NCBI GenBank assembly: GCA_000729835.1
Contig: JFHB01000108.1
Location: 1 to 64,000, forward strand
Direction: 5' to 3'
Source of the DNA: Atkinsonella hypoxylon
Lineage: Eukaryota; Ascomycota; Sordariomycetes; Hypocreales; Clavicipitaceae
DNA length: 64,000 nt
Part shown: in pieces, positions 12,412 through 20,107 of the stretch
How positions within the stretch are numbered: position 1 is the first letter of the stretch
How the letters are laid out: every line of letters starts with the position of its first letter
Position numbers and translations under genes: made by a program
The notes under the pieces: model-generated
What the model was told of the DNA's origin: nothing
Seen by the model: the letters and a program-made list of their open reading frames with translations, nothing else
Database searches by the model: none

Positions 12412-12734
12412 TATTATAGACTTAAGCCTTAGGCTTAGGTCTTTTAGTAAAGAGAGAACAGCAGAAGAGAGATAGAGATCTATATAGATAAAGGGATAGA
12501 AGTAGGCTGTATTTATTTAGAGGTTAGCTAAACTTTACTAGGCCCTAGAGAGAGGACCTTAGCTATAGAGTATATGCTAAAAGGGGCTCCTAAGGGGATA
12601 GACCTACCTCTAAATATATAGTATAGAGATATAGAGAGGCTTCTAGTTCCTTCTCTCTTTCCCCTTTTCTCCCTATAATTATAGTTCTCATTATAGACGC
12701 TAGTTAGCAGCAGCCACTAGGTTAGTCCATTACA
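12412..12734 (+). repeat. Gypsy-1 3' LTR of E1 (LTR-a)
   Basis: 323 bp, starting TATTATAGACTT (ancestral TGTTA...) and ending CCATTACA. It matches 13500-13822 and 52090-52412 in inverse and 34952-35274 in the same orientation. The left neighbour is Gypsy-1 3' sequence with a purine tract; the right neighbour begins ATAAG, the expected target duplication, whose partner would lie left of the window. Confidence 0.85.
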
Positions 12735-13499
12735 ATAAGTTTATAGCTGTTAAAGTCTTAATATATATTTACTGTTAGCCTCTACTAAATTACAACAATT
12801 ATAAATAGCTATTAACTAAGGATTTATTAAGACAATACTAGCTATAATACAGCCTATATTCTTACTCTCTCTCTCTCTTTATTTCTTTATTCTTATAATA
12901 TTTTTATTATAAGTATCTACCTAAGCTCTTTTTTACCTTTAATCTTTTAAAAGCTATTTAATCTCTACTATTAAGATAGAAAATAAATACTAGGAACCTA
13001 TTTCTAAGACTAGCTTTAGAGTTATATATAAGAGATAAATATATTACTTTAGGACGTTAAGGAACCTACTAATATACTACATTATAGTGTAGGTCTATAA
13101 GCTAGTTAGCAATTTCTTTTATATAAAAGAGTAAGATTAAGTAGATTTACCTCTTAAAAAGCTCTATAAGCGCTAGCTGCCTTTCTTCTAGTAACGTTTT
13201 AAGTAGTCTCCTTTTAGCCTACTACTTTATTAGAATTACAATTTAGATAACTTTAGGCTTATAGAATTAATATAGCCTAGCTAGAGTTTAGCAATCTAGT
13301 TTAATTATCTTAATAACATTTATAGCTTTCTAATTAAATCCTTTAAGCAAGAGACTTATTGTAGATAGTTAGATTAATTCTAGCTTACTGCTATAGTAAA
13401 AATTATTACTTATAGGATTAAACGTGCAGTAGTTATCTTTAAGGAGTCTTTTGTAATTAATACAGAAGAAACAGACTAAAGTAAGATTGTAAGACTTAT
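12735..13499. other. Unassigned AT-rich segment between two inverted Gypsy-1 LTRs
   Basis: 765 bp. Read forward through stops at about 12970-13490 it gives a plausible decayed coding frame, but no family is recognised. It starts with ATAAG after LTR-a and ends with CTTAT (the reverse complement) before LTR-b. No RNA gene or intact frame is seen. Confidence 0.4.
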
Positions 13500-13822
13500 T
13501 GTAATAGACTGGCCTAGTGGCTGCTGCTAACTAGCGTCTATAATGAGAACTATAATTATAGGGAGGAAAGGGGGAAGAGAGAAGGAACTAGAAGCCTCTC
13601 TATACCCCTGTACTATATATCTAGGGGTAGGTCTATCCCCTTAGAAGCCCCTTTTAGCATATACTCTATAGCTAAGGTTCTCTCTCTAGGGCCTAGTGAA
13701 GTCTAGCTAACCCCTAAACAAATGCAGCCCACTTCTATCCCTTTACCTATATAGATCTCTGTCTCTCTCCTGCTGTCCTCCCTCTACTGAAAGACCTAAG
13801 CCTAAGGCTCGAGTCCGTAACA
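13500..13822 (-). repeat. Gypsy-1 LTR in inverted orientation (LTR-b)
   Basis: 323 bp, the reverse complement of LTR-a and less mutated than the others (it keeps CGAG and CCGTAACA at its 5' end). No Gypsy-1 internal sequence adjoins it on either side. Flanks are CTTAT and GCTTC, so there is no matching duplication. It is either a solo LTR whose flank was lost when H1 arrived or the product of a rearrangement. Confidence 0.83.
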
Positions 13823-13938
13823 GCTTCTAACTATTTATATATAGTTGCAGTTACATGTACCAGTGACCTGCGGATCTGTAGGATTATCCCGTAACATATA
13901 CCTAGATTAATATATTACCTAATTAATAAATTTAATTA

Positions 13939-15772
13939 ACGTAGGGCACCCACCTACGGAACCCACCTACATTCGGAACGCGAATTGCTACAACAACAAC
14001 ATTCTATTAGCGTTAAATTATTCAGCGCCACGAGCTAAGAATGGCTGTAATTGGTGTTGCCTAGCTACTAAGCTGCTACTTATAACATAGATCCTTAAAA
14101 CCGATATTAGCAGCAGCTGTAGCAGCCTCCTAGAGCGCTAGAAGGCGCTGCTAAGCCTTTTCTATATCCTTAATATTAACGAATTTTTTATTTAGGTTAT
14201 AAGTAACTTTCTGCTTTTTCTGTAGTTTATATTAATTAATTTAATGCTAGAGGTCCTAAATCTAGCGCTTTACATTTATTAGCTTAAGGTTTTTATTGTT
14301 TAATCCTTTCTAGATTTTGCGAAATAATTAACAGTAAGCTAGGCCTAATGCTTATAGTTTAATTACTTAGTTAACAAGCTAATAAATGTAACAGCTGTAC
14401 TAAGGGGTTATAAGATAGTTATTCTAACTATTATCTATGCTTACTAAAGCTAGCGTAAAAGGTTTTTTAGCTAATAGTAGTAATTTTAATAGAAGAGGTC
14501 TACTAATATTTAGAGGGTAAATTCTAGTAGCTTTTTAACCTACTAAGATGTTTCTTTTTATAATTCTAGCTTCATAAGCCTTATAGTAATATTCTAGAAA
14601 TAGAGACTTACTTATAGGGGTTATTGTTAATAATAGTTAGAAGTCTATAATTAAAGCGCAATAGCTAGCCTTAATAGGCGCAAAAACGCCTATATTAAGT
14701 AGTTATAGTATATATAATAAATATTCTAGTAGAAAAAGTAGATAGATATTGTTTTTAAAGCACTTAAGTATAAAGTTATTATTAATATAACTATTGTAAC
14801 TATTAAGAACAAGAAGCTAGGCCTTTAACGATTTAGTAGGTGTTGTTTTAGGGATAAAAACCTCTTTTAGCTAATGTAGCCTAATTGTGTTTAATGTTTA
14901 GCCGTTAGGTAATACTGTAAAGTGCTATATACTATATTTAGCTATATTATCTTTATTAGGGAACTACTGCTGCTATACGCTCTATCCCTTAAATATAACA
15001 AAAGAGCAAATTGCTCTACTGTTTATACTAATGCACTTAATAATTAAAGTCTAATAATGTAATCTAGGGTGTTTTCTAATAATGCTCTTTATTTGTAAGC
15101 TTTTAAGCACTAAGCTATTGCTCCCTTAGCCCTCTTAAATGCCTATTTTATCTATATTGTATTAGTTTATTGTTTTAATTAACTTAATAATAGGTTAGTC
15201 TAGGAGAGCAAAGAAGCCCTTAATAGAATTAGCAGAAGCTCTATTAATGCAGTAGGAATCTATTTGCTTACCTCTCTTTATTAATACTTCTAAATACTTA
15301 CGTAAAAAGCCCTAAACCTAGTTCTTTCTAAGAGGTTAAAAGTCGCTGCCTTTAGCTAGTAGGTATAACACAATGCTATAGAGCTGTAAATAAGTTATAG
15401 GTACATTTAATAATGCCTAGGATAAAATCTAGCTAATAAGGCTTTCTTCTTCCTTATAAGAGAGTTACTGCAATTGCTTAAATGCATTATTTCGCGTTTA
15501 GCGGCCTTTAAATCGGTTCTAAAGCGTTATCTTTAGTATTAACTACTGCTTTACTGCTTAGGCAATTAGTAGGCCTTCTGTAATAGCAAGTATTGCATCT
15601 TAAATGTTGTTTTCTGTGTAGTTAGGCATTGTAAAGCTAATGATAATAAAATTATAATAGTAGTAGTTAAATTGCACAAAAAAACGCGGTTTAAAGATAG
15701 CTGCTTCTAGTGTTGAAGGAGGTAAATTTACGGTCCGAATGTAGGTGGGTTCCGTAGGTGGGTGCCCTACGT
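13939..15772 (-). mobile_element. Fot1/pogo-type DNA transposon (Tc1/mariner superfamily), 1.83 kb
   Basis: It is bounded by inverted repeats identical for about 39 bp (13939-13977 and 15734-15772, starting ACGTAGGGCACC and containing the motif CCCACCTAC twice) and flanked by TA at 13937-13938 and 15773-15774. Size, TA duplication and the transposase remnant all fit the Fot1 group. The termini look unmutated while the interior shows heavy C-to-T and G-to-A change. Confidence 0.9.
14022..15629 (-). pseudogene. Fot1/pogo transposase, RIP-broken
   Basis: The start codon at 15629-15627 gives MPNYTENNI, followed after stops by DAILAITEGL, the start of the helix-turn-helix of this family. A CENP-B-like second HTH follows (EEESLIS-ILS, then LAKGSDF-PLRKN). 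The catalytic region shows NIDKIGI near 15120, the equivalent of NMDETG with the first Asp of the DDE triad, then VIFKG and a FTVLPNG-like block. It ends ILSSWR then stop at 14022-14024. About 535 codons matches a normal Fot1-like transposase. Numerous TAG and TAA codons at former CAG, CAA and TGG sites inactivate it. Function in an active relative: cut-and-paste transposition at TA. Confidence 0.87.
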
Positions 15773-15913
15773 TAGTCTTCTAACGCTTCTACTAACAATT
15801 TTTTAGAATAGCTAGAATAGCCGATTTTTTTTTATAGGGGCAGCACTTATTACAGAATAGACCTACAGATTACCGGCACATATAACTGTAACTATATATA
15901 AATAGTTAGAAGC

Positions 15914-16050
15914 AGCGCTTCTGGTTGAGCGGACTTGCCCCCTTTAAGGCTTTCTTGGTGAAATGACCTCTGCGTAATATAGTCACTATTTACTATAACA
16001 CCTTATGTCTTCAAGTCAAGTAGTTATATCGTGTAGAGTCTCGTCTACGA
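15914..16050. other. Short 3' flank of the REase-kinase gene
   Basis: 137 bp of base composition like the gene, not RIP-like. No second gene is seen. It probably holds the 3' untranslated region of the minus-strand gene, but no clear polyadenylation signal stands out. Confidence 0.45.
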
Positions 16051-18249
16051 TTAGACCTGCGTCTTGATTGTTGCAGGGCTTGGCAAGTTTGCGACACATC
16101 TCGATACTCTTGCCACAGCATACTCCAGCTCTCTCATAAAGTCATCCTTCTTTTGTTTCTGTGATGTCCAACGCTTCCTCTTCTGGTTGTCGTCAGGCAG
16201 TGAGGCCAAAGGCTGGCGACCGTGGAACTCGGAGCGCTCGAAATCCACAACCATCAACCCACGACTTGTTGTATCATATAAAATGTTACGAGGCTCTGCG
16301 TCACGATGGAGAACACGCAGATTGTGTATTGCCTTGAACGCCATGGAAACAGCACTGCTGATGCCCGATTCCATGGCCCGGTCAACACATTCAAAGATCG
16401 GCTGTCCAGCCCAGCTGAGGAACATAAAGTACGTATAAACCCCGCAATCATAATAGTATGGTCGAACCAGGCCAATAGTGCCGAGGCATACCGGGACATA
16501 CTTCCCTTGGATGGGCTGGAGTCGGTCATATATATCGTTCTCGTTTTGTAGGCAGGCAAGATCTAGGCCCTCCACGCCCTTGGCCACTAGTGTATAGCCG
16601 TGAGATGTCAATCGCACTTTGAAGAGTGACCCACGAGAACCAGATTTATAGAGCGGCACACAATCCGCATCCCTTCCACGGTCTACAGCAAGCTGGTGTC
16701 GGACGAGCCGCAGAAACGCTAGTCGACTAATGTGCTTTTGCCTGTGATAGCCTGCGTTGGGGCATTTTTGGTCAATAGGTCCTCCATATGCTAATCCCAG
16801 GAGACAACGTTGAGTACAAAATGACCGGCTTTGTACATTCGGCTTCTTCCCTGGACCTGACTCTCTCTGTTGGCCTTTGCGCTGTCCTTGGTTCCTACTA
16901 TTCAAGCTCGTGGCCGCTGAGGAGAATGTTTCCCCACCCGTGCGAGATGGCTTCGGCGTAGGAGAAGGAGGATCTTCGTCATCGTCCTCCAGTCGTCCAG
17001 CGCTTGTTTCCTGTGGCTTGCAGCGGGAGCGAGTGCGAATTGGCGATCTCTTAAATCCCTTCCAACGCTGTGGCTTATAAGGGGAGGCACGTGGTTCCTT
17101 AGGTTGGCTATCCCCTAGAACATCGTCGTACTCGACAGGCCAGAGACCGAGCGTCTCAGCCTCATCATGCCACGACTCAGGCGGTGGTCTAGCGCGAAGA
17201 GACTGGAGAATGAAGGCGAAAACCTGCGCAGCAGCTGTACGATGGAGCCTTGTCTCATCATCGTCCATTACGTCTAAATTCGGCACACATACCGAGAAGT
17301 AGACTTTTGTAGGATCGTTTGGGATATGAAGGAAGATGAATGCCTGTCCAGTGCATATATAGCCGTACCGAAGACCTTTGCCAATCATGTAAGAGAAGAG
17401 CTGAGTAACGACAGCAGCGGCGAGACGTCTAGCCGTGAAAGCAAAGCCCTGGCCAGTCTTGTTAATCACATCACGTTCCGGCTGAATTTCCACCTCAAGC
17501 CCAGTTGTAATCTCATCAAGACTTAGCTTGTGCGGTGCCTTGTATTCGATTGCGATAACTGGGAAATCTTGGCCGCTTGAAGTCTGGTATATACAGAACT
17601 GGTCCGCCCGATTTCCCTTGCCTCTCGCTCTGCGACGAGGCTTGGGAGCTGGCGGCAGTTCCGGGGCTGGCACCTGCATTGCAGCATTGGCGCTATCTCT
17701 TCCCAGCGACATATGCTCCATGGGCGCAGTTATGGAGTCGTCTGTCGTGCCGTGATTCGTATGGCTCTCAAACTTCACTGTTCCCTGGAGATTGAGACGA
17801 TTTCGCAGTGATGGATCTGTGTTTGCTTGAGTGATTAAAGTCCAAACCGCGTTTTCTACCACTTCGCGCTCGAAGTGTCGGAGCCCAATTTCACTGCTAA
17901 TAGGCTGGAGCCTTGCCTTAACGTAATCAATTTGATGGTAAGATGGATATTCAGGCTTGAGGAACAAGTCGCTGATTGAGAGTTCGTTCCAGATCTCTTC
18001 TTGTCTCATTGCAAAGCTGTCCCAAGGGATAATTCGTCTAGGAAAGATGCGGCCGACTGGATTGGTGGTTTCTCCTTGCGTAACCCGAGTTGGGTCTGTT
18101 ACGATGTCGATAGCGAGATCAAGCGAATGGCAAGCCTTAAGATACTGTTGGAGGTCCAGTAGCGACGAGGCTTTTGCCCTTTCTTCAGCTTCTTCGCGTC
18201 GACGTTGTTCCTCCTGAAGCAAACGGCGCAACTCTTCGATTTCGTCCAT
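16051..18249 (-). CDS. REase-like (PD-ExK) plus protein-kinase-like two-domain protein
   Basis: 732 codons without visible introns, GC-balanced and free of RIP. I start at the first ATG (18249-18247); the frame is open to 18405, but that point is GTG and the extra part lies in Copia-1 leader DNA. Residues 1-28 are a charged coiled-coil (EELRRLLQEEQRRREEAEE); 205-212 are Arg-rich (RRRARGKG), perhaps a nuclear signal. Asp216 and Glu235-x-Lys237 (AIEYKAPHKL) resemble a PD-(D/E)xK core. After an acidic, proline-rich linker (419-434) comes a Cys/His cluster (C478, C482, C496, H502), then a kinase fold: Gly-rich loop 535-545, Lys557 (VAKG), HRD Asp650 with Asn655, metal Asp669 (VVDFE in place of DFG). 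I recognise this architecture from widespread fungal hypothetical proteins, and similar REase-kinase pairings are described among Crinkler-type proteins. Substrate and role are unknown. Confidence 0.88.
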   Translation of the reverse strand: MDEIEELRRLLQEEQRRREEAEERAKASSLLDLQQYLKACHSLDLAIDIVTDPTRVTQGETTNPVGRIFPRRIIPWDSFAMRQEEIWNELSISDLFLKPEYPSYHQIDYVKARLQPISSEIGLRHFEREVVENAVWTLITQANTDPSLRNRLNLQGTVKFESHTNHGTTDDSITAPMEHMSLGRDSANAAMQVPAPELPPAPKPRRRARGKGNRADQFCIYQTSSGQDFPVIAIEYKAPHKLSLDEITTGLEVEIQPERDVINKTGQGFAFTARRLAAAVVTQLFSYMIGKGLRYGYICTGQAFIFLHIPNDPTKVYFSVCVPNLDVMDDDETRLHRTAAAQVFAFILQSLRARPPPESWHDEAETLGLWPVEYDDVLGDSQPKEPRASPYKPQRWKGFKRSPIRTRSRCKPQETSAGRLEDDDEDPPSPTPKPSRTGGETFSSAATSLNSRNQGQRKGQQRESGPGKKPNVQSRSFCTQRCLLGLAYGGPIDQKCPNAGYHRQKHISRLAFLRLVRHQLAVDRGRDADCVPLYKSGSRGSLFKVRLTSHGYTLVAKGVEGLDLACLQNENDIYDRLQPIQGKYVPVCLGTIGLVRPYYYDCGVYTYFMFLSWAGQPIFECVDRAMESGISSAVSMAFKAIHNLRVLHRDAEPRNILYDTTSRGLMVVDFERSEFHGRQPLASLPDDNQKRKRWTSQKQKKDDFMRELEYAVARVSRCVANLPSPATIKTQV

Positions 18250-18264
18250 TGGGACTTCAAAAAA

Positions 18265-18516
18265 TACTACAATTTGTAGTGCACGCCTAACAGCTCCTAT
18301 CGCGGATATTCCTGTGTTTTCGGTTGCAGAATTAATTTGTGTGGTATTCCTACCTGTGGGATTTTTGAAGTAGAAATTAGCTAAATACCTGTTTTTTTTT
18401 TTCACGTGCCTAGGTCTCCACTGTTTTATTAGAACCTAATTGGAGAAAAATCTCCTGAATTTTTTGGCCAAAAATAGCTGGGACCTATATATTATGCCCC
18501 TTGCGACTGCTTATTA
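18265..18516 (+). mobile_element. Copia-1 leader fragment abutting the gene's 5' end
   Basis: Matches the Copia-1 B leader at about 42150-42405 in the same orientation, so it is antisense to the gene. Homology starts at TACTACAATTTGTAG (18265), 15 bp upstream of the gene's ATG, and stops at the TA where the Fot1-type fragment begins. No LTR or Gag sequence accompanies it. It carries an 11-T run (18392-18402) followed by CACGTG, absent from copy B, and is less mutated than the full-length copies. Confidence 0.82.
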
Positions 18517-18737
18517 ACGTTAGGCACCTATATATGGAATCCACCCACATTTGGAACGTAAATTTACTCTCTTTAACACTAGAAGCAACTATCTTTAAAC
18601 CGCGTTTTTTCGTGCAATTTAACTATTATTATTATAGTTTTATTATTATTAGCTTTATAATACCTAACTATATAGAAAACAATATTTAAGATATAATACT
18701 TACTATTATAGAAGGCCTACTAATTACTTAAGCAGTT
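18517..18737 (+). mobile_element. Fot1-type transposon, 5' fragment only
   Basis: Starts ACGTTAGGCACC after TA (18515-18516), a mutated version of the 13939 terminus, and carries the subterminal CCACCCACATTTGG. At about 18670 it reaches the transposase start, read as MPNYIENNI with ATG changed to ATA. Homology to the complete element ends near 18737, so about 1.6 kb and the other terminus are missing. The small open frame at 18501-18689 spans the terminus and is not a gene. Confidence 0.78.
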
Positions 18738-19792
18738 TGTTGACTTAAAACTAAATCCCTAAATAACTATACAGTCTACACTAAAACAAGTAGTAATGCA
18801 GTGCACGTTAAGAGCGAAGAGAATTAGAAAAGAGCGAGATATTTATTAGTATGCACTATTAAATAATAGTAGATAAGAAGATTAAATAGTTAGAAAAGGC
18901 AGAAATAAAATATTAGCTACAGCTTAAAAGATATATATATATAAAAAAGAGCTAAATATATTAAAGTATTAAAATAAGTGTTAAAAGTAGCAAAATAAGA
19001 TTTCTTAAGTATTAAGTATTGCAAATTAAAATAGAGCAAAAGATATTAATTAATTAAAATAAATAAAGACTAAAAAGAGCTAGCTAAAGCTGCTTATAAA
19101 AAAGCTTTATGCCTCCTTTAAAACTATTTTATATATTAAAGTAATGTATATTCTTATAAGGAAAATCTATATATAGTATCCCTTATAAAGCTAATATAAC
19201 ATTATAAGGAGATAACCCTACTGCAATATAATACCTCTCTAGTTATAAATAAGCTTATAAAGTAAGACTTATAAGTAACTTAACTCTCTAGCTAATTCCT
19301 TTTATTTCTAAAGTCTTAATTCCTTTATCTCTTATAATAGCTTTAGTGTCTTTAGTGTATATAGTAGCGTCTCTCTTACTAGCAATAGTGTTCTTATAGC
19401 TAAGCGTTTTCCTTTACAATAAGTAGCTCTTTCTTAGCGATTTATACTTTACTTAGTTATTCTAAATATAATTAATTAGTGCCTTTTATTTACCTTAATT
19501 ATCTCTTGCTAAGCGCTAAAGTAAAAGAGAGCTAGTAGTATAACACTAAGGTTTATATTAGTAATAGGATTATAGGCTATTATAGGTTATTTAGCTATAT
19601 ATCTTTAAGCTAATACTTCTATTTAATCCTTTATAGTGTAGTATTCTTTAGCTTTAAGCGTTTGTTTTACTGCCTTTATAACTTCTTTATCCCTTTACCT
19701 AGATTTCTACTTTTACACTAATAATTCTATAAAACGTAAAGATAGTAGCTAATGCTTTAAGTACCTTAATTATTATATAAGTTAGTTCTTAC
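18738..19792. other. Unassigned AT-rich remnant
   Basis: The first 65 bp or so resemble 62909-62970, so this is part of a repeat. Read forward through stops at about 18740-19060 it is rich in Lys, Arg and Gln and could be the tail of a DNA-transposon transposase, but no domain is certain. From 19060 to 19792 nothing is recognised. Confidence 0.35.
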
Positions 19793-20107
19793 TGTTAGTA
19801 GACTAAGGGTCTTATTTATACTCCTTCGAGTCGGCCCTACGACTAGTTCACTAGTGCACTAGTATTTACATTAAAGAGGTTTAAATTCGGTTATCTAGGA
19901 GTTGTATCTAACTAGCAAAAGAGGCTACATTATATACCCTATTAGATACCTTATATGCCTTAGGTATAGTGTTATATTAAGGGGGAATTAAGGGGTATTA
20001 GCAACTCTAGTGTAAGTAGAGACTAATGTACAGATGCAACTAATTAGTAGTTATATTTACCTATATAGGTGCTAGAATTATATAATGGAGTTATAACAAT
20101 TTTAATA
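19793..20107 (-). repeat. Copia-2 F0 3' LTR
   Basis: 315 bp, the reverse complement of the F1 LTRs. It begins TGTTAGTAGACTAAGGG on the plus strand and includes the palindromic CTAGTTCACTAGTGCACTAG family motif near 19840-19863. Confidence 0.88.

Larger units (their letters stand above)
366..12734 (+). mobile_element. Gypsy-1 retrotransposon copy E1, 5'-truncated, split by Copia-1 copy A
   Basis: From about 366 the sequence parallels 49350-52089 in copy E2, base for base apart from mainly transition differences. It starts in the RNase H tail, runs through integrase and chromodomain, and after Copia-1 A (3058-10881, duplication ATATC) continues to a 3' LTR at 12412-12734. A purine-rich run just before that LTR (about 12388-12409) fits a polypurine tract. 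With E2 supplying the 5' part, the complete family would be about 8 kb with 323-bp LTRs. Gag, protease and most of RT are missing here, lost at the 366 breakpoint. Confidence 0.8.
13823..15913. mobile_element. MITE-like element H1, interrupted by a Fot1-type transposon
   Basis: Terminal inverted repeats of about 70 bp begin GCTTCTAACTATTTATATAT at 13823 and end with the reverse complement at 15913, with roughly four in five bases matching. Without the Fot1-type insert the element is about 255 bp and has no coding capacity. A relative, H2, starts at 22869. No target duplication is evident, so the class of the parent transposon is not known. Confidence 0.65.

Noticed and set aside
16064..18217. 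Several open frames overlapping the REase-kinase gene on both strands
   Set aside because: Short frames with atypical residue use, contained in a longer coding frame with clear motifs; normal shadows of a GC-balanced gene.
18250..18405. 52-residue N-terminal extension of the REase-kinase frame
   Set aside because: It opens at GTG, not ATG, its Lys-rich start is a poly-T run, and it is antisense Copia-1 leader sequence. The first ATG is at 18249.
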